This document shows, piece by piece, positions 16,430-24,388 of a DNA stretch of 51,005 bases (within the stretch, counting starts at the first letter, position 1; every line of letters begins with the position of its first letter). A program made the translations under genes and the position numbers. The notes beneath the pieces are model-generated. The model ran no database searches and had not been told where the DNA came from. It worked only from the letters and a program-made list of their open reading frames with translations. The DNA is from Odoribacter sp. (GTDB lineage Bacteria > Bacteroidota > Bacteroidia > Bacteroidales > Marinifilaceae): NCBI GenBank assembly GCA_020024465.1, contig JAHHTT010000010.1, positions 1-51,005 of the forward strand, in the 5' to 3' direction.

Positions 16430-18154
16430 TTATTTTACAATTGACTGGAAATCAGGCTTGTCAAATAATTTTGCAAATTCCATATCAGTTGCTGCCAATT
16501 GCTTTAATTCAGCATTTTTTGCACAAGCAGCTTTCAAATTAGAAAGAGTGGCATTTATATCATTATTACGTGCTGCAATAACAGCCTTCAAATAAGAAAC
16601 CATTGCATTATCAGAAGTATTTGCATTTAATTTTTTAGCAGCTTCACTAGTATTTCCAGCCAACAAGTTAGCCAATGCGGCATTTACACAATTACACTGA
16701 CCGAATGATTGAACTGCGGTATTGTAGTCGCCCTTCATGATAGCAACAATACCTTTGTTATAGTCCACTTCTTCGCCAGCACCAGTAGCAGCTCCAAACA
16801 AAACTTCAGCTTCATTGATATTTCCATTTTTCAACTCAATAGCTCCTAAATTATTCTTCACAACTTTATTATTTGCAGACAATTGATCAGCTTTTTGGAA
16901 ATCAGACTTAGCTTCAACAAGTTTGCCCATCTCAAACAATACCATACCAGCATCATTAAAACCTCTCCAATCATTTGAGAATTGTTTTTTAGCAGTTTCA
17001 TAAATTGCCAATTTGTCACCATTGTTCTCAAACAGAGTTGCAGAATAAAGCAATTCTTCTACATTCAATTCAGAAGGATTAGATTTTGCCAATTCGCGCA
17101 ATTCGTCATCCGACTTACCAATACGGTCTGCGTTCACAATAAACTTAGAACGTCTTAATTTCGGCAAAATCTGATCTGCAACCGCCGAAAATGCGGAAGA
17201 TATATTTTTAATTTCTCTTTCTCTAACTTCCGGATCTGAATGCATTGCTAAAACACGTAAAATCAATTCTTTGTCTCGAATATTTGACTTTTCCATTGCC
17301 TTTTTGAAACCTTCCCAATCTTCAGCAACAACATATTTCTTAAAGAAATCCAAATCTTTATACTCTTCCACTTTGTTTTTCTTCATTCTGTTTTTCACAA
17401 ATTTATCAGCTGCTCCTTCACGGTTATCCGCTAATTTTTCGTTCAAGTCAACAGGACCATCAGGAGATGCATAAGATTGAATCATGATATTTTTCAACTC
17501 CATATCCTCAGCTTCTTTTGCATCTTTGATGAATTTTTCCATAGCTTTGATTTCTCCAGATTTCATTTCTTTAGAACGAATCTGCGAAGAATTAATCAAA
17601 TAATAGATTGCAGCCTCCTGCTCTTCTTTCGTAATGCGTTCAAAGTTATCGGCACCGATAATAATAGACGGAGTATTGCTCACCAATGTTGCTGTTGCCA
17701 ATACACCATCAGCAATTTTATCTGATTCGTATTCAACCGTTTTTGAACCTTTAGTACCTACAAATCTTACATACAAACCAGAAGATCGCATTCCTTCTTC
17801 AAACGGAACCACACCGCTGTAAGAGACTGATTTACCTTCTACATATGGTACAACTTCATTATTCCCCTGCACTTTTTCCCCCTGAAATGTTTTAGCTTCA
17901 TAAGCCTTCTCTCCGCCATTAGCAAATTTCAACACCGGAGTTGCTACCAAAGTTACTTTTTTATTAAAATATTTAGCGGGAATAGTTGCGTCAATTTTAA
18001 CATCAACCTGTCCTCCTCTAGTCTCCAATATTTCAGGAGTCACCTTATAGGCAATATTTTTCTCCATTTTTTTCATCTTATTCAATGAAGCACAAGATGA
18101 AACTACAAAACCTGCCAAGGTCAGCACTATGACAGTTCTAAATGTCTTTTCCAT
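16430..18154 (-). CDS. OmpA-like/TPR envelope lipoprotein
   Basis: This 574-residue lipoprotein begins MEKTFRTVIVLTLAGFVVSSC (lipobox Cys21). A beta-rich N-terminal half precedes an OmpA-like segment (IMIQSYASPDGPVDLNEKLADN, about residues 245-270), a spacer with EDWEGFKKAME, and then TPR helices over the last ~230 residues (WRGFNDAGMVLFEMGKLVEA; NNKVVKNNLGAIELKNGN). The OmpA-like part suggests peptidoglycan contact and the TPRs protein binding, so an envelope scaffold is likely. The start at 18154 gives the better signal peptide; an ATG two codons upstream is possible. The same ASP...EDWEG...TPR plan recurs in the DUF3868 fimbrial protein at 42967-44448. Confidence 0.78.
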   Translation of the reverse strand: MEKTFRTVIVLTLAGFVVSSCASLNKMKKMEKNIAYKVTPEILETRGGQVDVKIDATIPAKYFNKKVTLVATPVLKFANGGEKAYEAKTFQGEKVQGNNEVVPYVEGKSVSYSGVVPFEEGMRSSGLYVRFVGTKGSKTVEYESDKIADGVLATATLVSNTPSIIIGADNFERITKEEQEAAIYYLINSSQIRSKEMKSGEIKAMEKFIKDAKEAEDMELKNIMIQSYASPDGPVDLNEKLADNREGAADKFVKNRMKKNKVEEYKDLDFFKKYVVAEDWEGFKKAMEKSNIRDKELILRVLAMHSDPEVREREIKNISSAFSAVADQILPKLRRSKFIVNADRIGKSDDELRELAKSNPSELNVEELLYSATLFENNGDKLAIYETAKKQFSNDWRGFNDAGMVLFEMGKLVEAKSDFQKADQLSANNKVVKNNLGAIELKNGNINEAEVLFGAATGAGEEVDYNKGIVAIMKGDYNTAVQSFGQCNCVNAALANLLAGNTSEAAKKLNANTSDNAMVSYLKAVIAARNNDINATLSNLKAACAKNAELKQLAATDMEFAKLFDKPDFQSIVK

Positions 18155-18202
18155 AATCATATCAATTTATTTAAAATTAATTCAGTTGCTTATTATGCAA
18201 AG

Positions 18203-18210
18203 CAAATATA
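18203..18210 (-). promoter_or_regulatory. -7 box of the OmpA/TPR lipoprotein gene
   Basis: The minus strand reads TATATTTG, a full TAnnTTTG match, 49 bases before the start codon. Confidence 0.55.
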
Positions 18211-18257
18211 AACAAAAAATACCAAATCACATACTATCAGTCAGAAAATAAAAAAAA

Positions 18258-20891
18258 TTAATCCACATTCAATTTATGCATAATCAATTTCTTTGCTCTT
18301 TCTATTGCACGCTCTATTCCATCCGGATCAGACCCTCCTGCGGTGGCAAAAAAAGACTGGCCACCCCCCCCTCCTTTTATCTCCAATGCAGCCTCTTTCA
18401 CAATTTGTCCCGCATGCAATCCGAGCTCTTCTGCCAAATTATTACTTATCATCACTGCCAAAGATGGTTTTCCTCCAACAACACCTCCTGTTATAAAAAC
18501 AATCTTATCAAATTCCCCCTTCAGCTGAAATGCGATATCCTTAGCTTGTCCCGCCGGTATTGCCAATTGCGCTACAATAACATTCACATCATTATATACT
18601 TGCTTCTGGTTTTTTAAACGATCTTTTATCAGACGAAGACTTTCTTTAGCAAACTTTTCTGTTTCCTTTTTCAAACCTTCGTTTTCTTCAACAAGCAGAC
18701 GAACAGATTCGAGCAAATTCTTGTTGTTTTTAAATAATTTTTCTATTTCACGAATATTATTATACGTATTATTTATATATTCTTCAGCTTTATCTGCGGT
18801 TATAGCCTCTATACGACGCACACCTGCAGACACAGAAGTCTCTGACAGAATCTTAAAAAAACCGATTTGACCTGTTGCTGCTACATGGGTACCTCCACAC
18901 AATTCTATTGATTCTCCATATTTAATCACTCGTACCAAGTCTCCATATTTTTCACCAAAAATTGCAATAGCCCTCATTTTCTGAGCCTCAGCAATAGAAA
19001 TTGAACGAAATTCCTGCAAAGGAATATTCTTACGAATCAGCCGATTTACAATGGTTGCCACTTCAGCCAATTCTTCATCAGTAACCTTTTGGAAATGTGA
19101 AAAGTCAAAACGCAAATGCTCATCACTCACATACGAACCCTTCTGTTCAACATGCTTACCCAATACCTTCCGTAACGCGTAATCCAACAAATGGGTTGCT
19201 GTATGGTTGTTTGCTGTCAGAATACGTTTCTTTTCATCGACCTTTGCAATAAACGTCTGTGTCACATCTTCCGGCAATTTTTCAACAATGTGAATCGTTA
19301 ATCCGTTTTCTTTTTTTGTATCAACGATCCTAACACTTTCACTCTCTCCGACCAACACTCCCTTATCACCGACCTGACCGCCTCCTTCACCATAGAAAGG
19401 AGTGGTATCAAACACCAAATGATACATTGTCTTATTCTTTGTCACAACCTTTCTATAGCGGGCAATCTTTACCTCCACTTCTAAATAATCATACCCAACA
19501 AACTCCTGCTCATCACCACCAAGCAATTCAATCCAATCATCAGTATCTATTGATGCGGCCGAACGTGAACGCGCTTTTTGAGCCTCCATTTCAGCCTGAA
19601 ACTCCCGACGATTCACCACCAAACCTTGTTCTCTCAAAATCAGTTCCGTCAAATCCAATGGGAATCCATAAGTATCATATAATTCAAATGCCACATTGCC
19701 CGGAATTGTCACAAAATTATCAGCCTTTGTTTTAGCTATGATGCGATCCAAAAGTTTAATACCTTTATCCAAGGTTCGCAAAAATGCATTTTCTTCCTCT
19801 CTGATCACTTTTTCTATCAACTCCTGCTGAGACACCAATTCAGGATAATGCCTGCCCATTGTTTCCAATAACACCGGGAGCAAACGATACATGAAAGCAT
19901 CTTTCTGATTCAAGTATGTATAAGCATAACGCACGGCTCTTCTCAAAATACGACGGATCACATATCCTGCCTTGACATTAGAAGGCAACTGACCATCCGT
20001 AATAGAAAATGCAATTGTACGCAAATGGTCTGCAACCACTCGCATGGCAACATCAGACTCTTGTTCAGCTCCATATATCACCCCACTCAAACGAGCTATT
20101 TCATCAATAATGGGAGTAAAGACATCCGTATCATAATTCGATGTTTTTCCTTGCACAGCCATACATAAACGTTCAAATCCCATTCCGGTATCTACATGAT
20201 GATTGGGCAAATTTTCAAGACTGCCATCAGATTTTCGATTATATTGCATAAACACCAAATTCCATATCTCAATCACAAGAGGATGATCCTTATTCACCAG
20301 CTCTCGTCCCGACACCAAGGCTCGTTCAGCTTCCGGACGCAAGTCTATATGAATTTCCGAACATGGACCACACGGCCCCATATCACCCATTTCCCAAAAA
20401 TTATCCTTCTTGCTTCCAAGTAAAATTCTATCTTCCGGCAAATAATTCATCCAAATCTTCTTAGCCTCGGAATCCTCATTTAATCCATCAGCATCACTTC
20501 CTTCAAATACAGTTGCATATAATCTATTTTCATCCAATTGCATCTCTCCCGTCAAAAATTCCCAAGCATAAGCAATCGCATTTTCTTTAAAATAATCTCC
20601 AAACGACCAATTACCTAACATTTCAAACATTGTATGGTGGTAAGTGTCATGTCCCACCTCTTCCAAGTCATTATGTTTGCCCGATACACGAAGACATTTC
20701 TGTGAATCCGCGACACGCCGGCTTTTGGGACTGATATTGCCCAGAATAACATCTTTAAACTGATTCATTCCCGCATTCGTAAACATCAATGTGGGATCGT
20801 CCTTAACCACCATAGGTGCCGAAGGGACAATAGTATGTCCCTTACTTTCAAAATAATCCAGAAACTTCTGTCTAATCTCTGCTGACTTCAT
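18258..20891 (-). CDS. alaS: Alanyl-tRNA synthetase
   Basis: This cytoplasmic class II synthetase charges tRNA-Ala. The 877-residue length fits the family. The start at 20891 gives the canonical MKSAEIRQKFLDYFESKGH; the in-frame ATG nine codons upstream adds a non-conserved tail. The aminoacylation core includes MFTNAGMNQFKD and HHTMFEMLGNWSFGDYF. The editing domain has both zinc-binding elements, HTATHLL and CGGTH. The C-terminal DHHA1-type region ends with KGGGGGQSFFATAGG. Those glycines create an eight-base C run on the plus strand near 18364-18371, a possible slippage site in an essential gene. It diverges from the M23 peptidase gene across overlapping promoters. No terminator hairpin is visible after the stop. 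Confidence 0.97.
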   Translation of the reverse strand: MKSAEIRQKFLDYFESKGHTIVPSAPMVVKDDPTLMFTNAGMNQFKDVILGNISPKSRRVADSQKCLRVSGKHNDLEEVGHDTYHHTMFEMLGNWSFGDYFKENAIAYAWEFLTGEMQLDENRLYATVFEGSDADGLNEDSEAKKIWMNYLPEDRILLGSKKDNFWEMGDMGPCGPCSEIHIDLRPEAERALVSGRELVNKDHPLVIEIWNLVFMQYNRKSDGSLENLPNHHVDTGMGFERLCMAVQGKTSNYDTDVFTPIIDEIARLSGVIYGAEQESDVAMRVVADHLRTIAFSITDGQLPSNVKAGYVIRRILRRAVRYAYTYLNQKDAFMYRLLPVLLETMGRHYPELVSQQELIEKVIREEENAFLRTLDKGIKLLDRIIAKTKADNFVTIPGNVAFELYDTYGFPLDLTELILREQGLVVNRREFQAEMEAQKARSRSAASIDTDDWIELLGGDEQEFVGYDYLEVEVKIARYRKVVTKNKTMYHLVFDTTPFYGEGGGQVGDKGVLVGESESVRIVDTKKENGLTIHIVEKLPEDVTQTFIAKVDEKKRILTANNHTATHLLDYALRKVLGKHVEQKGSYVSDEHLRFDFSHFQKVTDEELAEVATIVNRLIRKNIPLQEFRSISIAEAQKMRAIAIFGEKYGDLVRVIKYGESIELCGGTHVAATGQIGFFKILSETSVSAGVRRIEAITADKAEEYINNTYNNIREIEKLFKNNKNLLESVRLLVEENEGLKKETEKFAKESLRLIKDRLKNQKQVYNDVNVIVAQLAIPAGQAKDIAFQLKGEFDKIVFITGGVVGGKPSLAVMISNNLAEELGLHAGQIVKEAALEIKGGGGGQSFFATAGGSDPDGIERAIERAKKLIMHKLNVD

Positions 20892-20940
20892 AATATTTAC
20901 ATATAAACTTTTGACCACGAAGGCAAATCACAATATAGAG

Positions 20941-20970
20941 TTGCAAAATTAAATTATTTCTTTAACTTTG
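20941..20970 (+). promoter_or_regulatory. Promoter of the M23 peptidase operon
   Basis: TTG at 20941-20943 and TAACTTTG at 20963-20970, with a 19-base spacer, form a near-ideal Bacteroidales promoter 28 bases before the ATG. It overlaps the alaS promoter on the other strand. Confidence 0.7.
20944..20951 (-). promoter_or_regulatory. alaS: -7 box of alaS
   Basis: The minus strand reads TAATTTTG, matching TAnnTTTG, 53 bases before the alaS ATG. It lies inside the spacer of the divergent plus-strand promoter. A CAA at 20974-20976 is a slightly long-spaced -33 candidate. Confidence 0.5.
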
Positions 20971-20998
20971 CATCAAAAATACCAATTTTATCAGGGAA

Positions 20999-21970
20999 AT
21001 GGCAAAAACAGATTACCGCTTCAATCCAGAAACTTTGTCGTATGACAAAATTCGCATCACCTGCAAAAGGAAAATGTGGTCTTGGATTGTTAAATTTTTC
21101 CAAAGTCTCTCTTTAGCCATTGTCATCTTTTTTATTGTAACCGCAGTTTTCGACTCGCCAAAAGAAAAAGCTCTGAAACGTGAAAAAGAAGAACTACTTG
21201 CCCAATATAATCTTTTAGACAACCAGATAAATCGTTTAGACAAAGTACTGAAAGATCTTGAAAATCGGGATGATAATATCTATCGTGTGATTTTTGAGAC
21301 AGAACCTATTGACGCAACCATCCGGCGCGCAGGTTCAGGAGGCAGCAACAAATATGAAGAAATTAAAAACATGGACAATGCCGAAATCATCATCAACACC
21401 AGTAAAAAACTGGATGAATTGACAAAAGCCATGTATATTCAAAGTCGGTCTTATGATGCGATAGAACATCTTGCAAAGAACAAAATGGACATGTTAGCTT
21501 CCATTCCTGCAATTCTACCTGTATCTTTAAGCAATAAGGCAGTACGTTTTTCTTCATCATTCGGTTATCGCATCCACCCTATATACAAAACAGTAAAATT
21601 ACATTCAGGTATGGACTTTTCCGGTCCGATAGGCACTCCTATCTACGCAACCGGCAATGGAAAAATCATATCTGCATCCACCCATAGAGGATATGGGAAA
21701 TGCATCGAAATCGATCATGGATTCAACTATAAAACCGTTTATGCCCATTTAGATAAATACAATGTCCGAGTCGGTCAAAAAGTAAAAAGAGGCGACATCA
21801 TCGGCTACATGGGTAATACAGGACGTTCAACAGGACCACATATTCATTATGAGGTAAGAAAAAACAATATTCCGGTTGACCCTATCAACTATTATTCCAG
21901 CGACCTCTCGGCAGAAGAATATGATAAACTTGTTTGGGAGGCCAATAACAACGGACAAACAATGGACTAA
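20999..21970 (+). CDS. Membrane-anchored M23 family peptidoglycan endopeptidase
   Basis: This 323-residue cell-wall hydrolase has a short cytoplasmic head, one transmembrane helix at about 29-51 and a coiled coil at about 55-95. A LytM/M23 domain occupies about residues 180-300. All zinc-site elements are visible: HSGMDF (HxxxD), YAHLDKY, and PHIHYEV (HxH), with GYMGNTGRSTGPH in between. It probably cuts peptide cross-bridges in peptidoglycan, and the coiled coil suggests control by a division or elongation partner. It heads a plus-strand run with a MerR-like gene 14 bases downstream, then Nif3 and zinc-ribbon genes. Confidence 0.9.
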   Translation: MAKTDYRFNPETLSYDKIRITCKRKMWSWIVKFFQSLSLAIVIFFIVTAVFDSPKEKALKREKEELLAQYNLLDNQINRLDKVLKDLENRDDNIYRVIFETEPIDATIRRAGSGGSNKYEEIKNMDNAEIIINTSKKLDELTKAMYIQSRSYDAIEHLAKNKMDMLASIPAILPVSLSNKAVRFSSSFGYRIHPIYKTVKLHSGMDFSGPIGTPIYATGNGKIISASTHRGYGKCIEIDHGFNYKTVYAHLDKYNVRVGQKVKRGDIIGYMGNTGRSTGPHIHYEVRKNNIPVDPINYYSSDLSAEEYDKLVWEANNNGQTMD

Positions 21971-21984
21971 CCATTCAACACACT

Positions 21985-22320
21985 ATGGAACAAGAGAAAC
22001 AAACATTTAAAGTATATTACACCATTGGCGAAGTAGCGGATATGTTTAACGTCAATCCCTCTCTCATTCGATTTTGGGAAAAAGAATTTGACATAATCAA
22101 GCCACACAAAAACAAAAAGGGAAATCGACAATTCACCAAAGCAGACATCGACAATTTCCACTTGATTTACCATCTGGTAAAAGAGAAAGGAATGACATTA
22201 AAGGGAGCCAAAATGAAATTGCAAAAAAACAAAGAAGAAACCGAACAAACCTTTGAGGTCATCAAACGCTTAAAAAATATCCGAGAAGAATTAGTAACCA
22301 TAAATAATCAACTTGCATAA
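21985..22320 (+). CDS. MerR-family DNA-binding protein
   Basis: This compact 111-residue regulator has a MerR winged helix-turn-helix at about residues 8-75: YTIGEVADMFNVNPSLIRFW, then RQFTKADIDNFHLIYHLVKE. A short coiled coil follows (EETEQTFEVIKRLKNIREEL), probably for dimerisation. There is no cysteine-rich effector domain, so metal or oxidant sensing is unlikely. It sits 14 bases after the M23 peptidase gene and 23 before the Nif3 gene, suggesting an operon. Its targets cannot be told from the sequence. Confidence 0.88.
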   Translation: MEQEKQTFKVYYTIGEVADMFNVNPSLIRFWEKEFDIIKPHKNKKGNRQFTKADIDNFHLIYHLVKEKGMTLKGAKMKLQKNKEETEQTFEVIKRLKNIREELVTINNQLA

Positions 22321-22343
22321 AATACCGGACAATTTTTCAAATC

Positions 22344-23435
22344 ATGCTAGTAAAAGATATAATTGCCGCCATTGAAGAGTTTGCTCCATTATCTCTTCAG
22401 GAAAGCTATGACAACGCCGGTCTTCTTTGCGGCTCCCCCAATAATACCGTCTCCTCTATTCTGCTCACAACAGATATCACCGAAGAGGTACTTGATGAAG
22501 CCATTACTGAAGGGCACAATTTAATCATCTCTCACCATCCTCTAATGTTACAGGGAATTAAAAATTTACGCCCCGACAGTCATATACAACGTTGCCTGAT
22601 AAAAGCCGTATGCAACCATCTGAACATCTATTCCGCACACACAAACTTGGATTCAGTAATGCAAGGCGTAAGTGGACGAATGGCCGATAAATTACAACTC
22701 ACAGACAGACAAATATTACAACCTGCCGGCAAACTATACAGTCTTACATTTTACACCCCAATCGCCTGTGCCGACGAGGTACGCCAAGCAGTATTAAGTT
22801 GCGGGGCCGGACATATTGGACAGTACAGTCATTGTTCATTCAATAGTATTGGCGACGGAACTTTCAAGGCTCTCCCCGGTACACATCCATATGTAGGAGA
22901 CATCGATCAGCTGCATACAGAACAAGAAATAAAAACAGAAATCACAGTTCCCGATTATCTGTTACACCACTGCATTGATGTCCTAAAAAAGACACATCCA
23001 TACGAAGAGCCGGTCTGGAATGCCGTATGCATTGATAACATCAATCCGACAACAGGATACGGAATTATCGGTATGCTACCTAAACCGGTTGAAAGCTATA
23101 AATTTTTACGGCAATTAAAAGAAATCTTCAAATGTGAGGTCATACGCCACACGACAATCTGCACCCCGACAATTCAACGGGTTGCCGTTTGCGGAGGCTC
23201 AGGATCCTTTCTGACAGACAAGGCAATCAACAGAGGTGCAGATATTTACATCACCGGTGATTACAAATATCACGATTTTTTCAATGCCGAGAATAAAATT
23301 ATCATAGCAGATATCGGACACTATGAAAGCGAACAATACACAAAAGAGATTTTTTATGAGCTACTTATAAAAAAAATATCTAACTTTGCAGTTCAGTTTT
23401 CAAAGGTCTGTACAAATCCCGTCCACTACCTTTAA
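22344..23435 (+). CDS. Nif3-like dinuclear metal centre protein (GTP cyclohydrolase I type 2 homologue)
   Basis: This 363-residue NIF3/YbgI-family protein is metal-binding and widely conserved; members have been annotated as type 2 GTP cyclohydrolase I, though the function is not settled. Metal ligands are visible in LIISHHPLMLQGIKNL and YSAHTNLDSVMQG near the N-terminus, and in GDYKYHDFFNAE and ADIGHYESEQYT near the C-terminus. Between them, about residues 130-235, lies the inserted PII-like domain (KLYSLTFYTPIACADEVRQA; KKTHPYEEPVWNAV) found in longer family members. It is followed 59 bases later by the zinc-ribbon gene, a pairing common in Bacteroidota. Confidence 0.9.
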   Translation: MLVKDIIAAIEEFAPLSLQESYDNAGLLCGSPNNTVSSILLTTDITEEVLDEAITEGHNLIISHHPLMLQGIKNLRPDSHIQRCLIKAVCNHLNIYSAHTNLDSVMQGVSGRMADKLQLTDRQILQPAGKLYSLTFYTPIACADEVRQAVLSCGAGHIGQYSHCSFNSIGDGTFKALPGTHPYVGDIDQLHTEQEIKTEITVPDYLLHHCIDVLKKTHPYEEPVWNAVCIDNINPTTGYGIIGMLPKPVESYKFLRQLKEIFKCEVIRHTTICTPTIQRVAVCGGSGSFLTDKAINRGADIYITGDYKYHDFFNAENKIIIADIGHYESEQYTKEIFYELLIKKISNFAVQFSKVCTNPVHYL

Positions 23436-23494
23436 ACAGGCAGGACATTTAAAGGCCTAAAACTTGTAACCTGTTAACTTGTAACGAATTTTAT

Positions 23495-24337
23495 ATGGCA
23501 ACAAACAACAATGACAAACTGCAAGAACTTTCTGTCGAAGAAAAATTGCAGCACCTTTACGAATTACAGCGCATTGATACGGAAATAGACAAAATCAGAA
23601 CGCTGCGGGGTGAACTTCCATTGGAAGTACAAGACTTGGAAGATGAAATCACAGGTCTTGAAACTCGTTTGGAAAACTTGAAAAATGAGATCAATGAAGC
23701 TGACAAAAACGTATCAGCAAAAAAACAGGACATTGCAAAATCAGAAGAACTGATAAAAAAATACTCGGAACAGCTTGATAACGTACGCAATAATCGCGAA
23801 TACGATGCTTTAACAAAAGAGGTTGAATTTCAAAAATTGGAGATTGAACTACAAAACAAACGCATCCGTGAATCTCAAAAAATCAAAGCTGAAAAAGAAG
23901 TAAATCTGGAAATCTCCAGTAAACAATACGAAGAAAAAAAGGCAGACCTGGATGCGAAGAAAGTAGAATTGGACGATATCATTGCAGAAACACACAAAGA
24001 TGAAGAAGAGTTGATAAAAAAATCAGAGGAACTTTCTGCAAACATCGAAGAACGTCTTTTGACTGCATACCGCAAAATTCGCTCCAACGCACGCAATGGC
24101 TTGGCTGTTGTTACCGTAGACCGTGATGCTTGTGGAGGTTGCTTCAACAAAATTCCGCCTCAGCGCCAATTGGATATCCGCTCACGTAAAAAAATCATTG
24201 TCTGTGAATACTGTGGACGTATTCTTATTGACAAATACATCTGCGATTATGACGGCAGTATGCAGAAAGCAGACCTTGAACAAGCAATGGAAGCACAGAA
24301 AAAGAAGAATAGAAGAATCAAAAGATCTGAAGATTAA
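23495..24337 (+). CDS. Coiled-coil protein with C-terminal zinc ribbon
   Basis: This 280-residue cytoplasmic protein of the C4-type zinc-ribbon family (COG1579, zf-RING_7) has a long antiparallel coiled coil at about residues 10-195, rich in E, K, L and D (LEDEITGLETRLENLKNEI). A zinc ribbon follows with two CxxC knuckles: CGGCFNKIPP and VCEYCGRIL. Homologues are thought to bind nucleic acid, but no definite activity is established. It is the last gene of the M23-MerR-Nif3 run and is closed by a strong terminator at 24341-24365. Confidence 0.88.
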   Translation: MATNNNDKLQELSVEEKLQHLYELQRIDTEIDKIRTLRGELPLEVQDLEDEITGLETRLENLKNEINEADKNVSAKKQDIAKSEELIKKYSEQLDNVRNNREYDALTKEVEFQKLEIELQNKRIRESQKIKAEKEVNLEISSKQYEEKKADLDAKKVELDDIIAETHKDEEELIKKSEELSANIEERLLTAYRKIRSNARNGLAVVTVDRDACGGCFNKIPPQRQLDIRSRKKIIVCEYCGRILIDKYICDYDGSMQKADLEQAMEAQKKKNRRIKRSED

Positions 24338-24340
24338 CAA

Positions 24341-24365
24341 AAAAAGCTGCTACGGCAGCTTTTTT
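24341..24365 (+). terminator. Intrinsic terminator with a cUACGg tetraloop
   Basis: A 10-bp stem (aaaaagctgc/gcagcttttt) is capped by tacg flanked by c and g, an extra-stable UNCG-type tetraloop, and ends in a T-tract. It lies between the zinc-ribbon gene and valS. Confidence 0.9.
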
Positions 24366-24388
24366 AGAATGTATCAATATATAAATAT

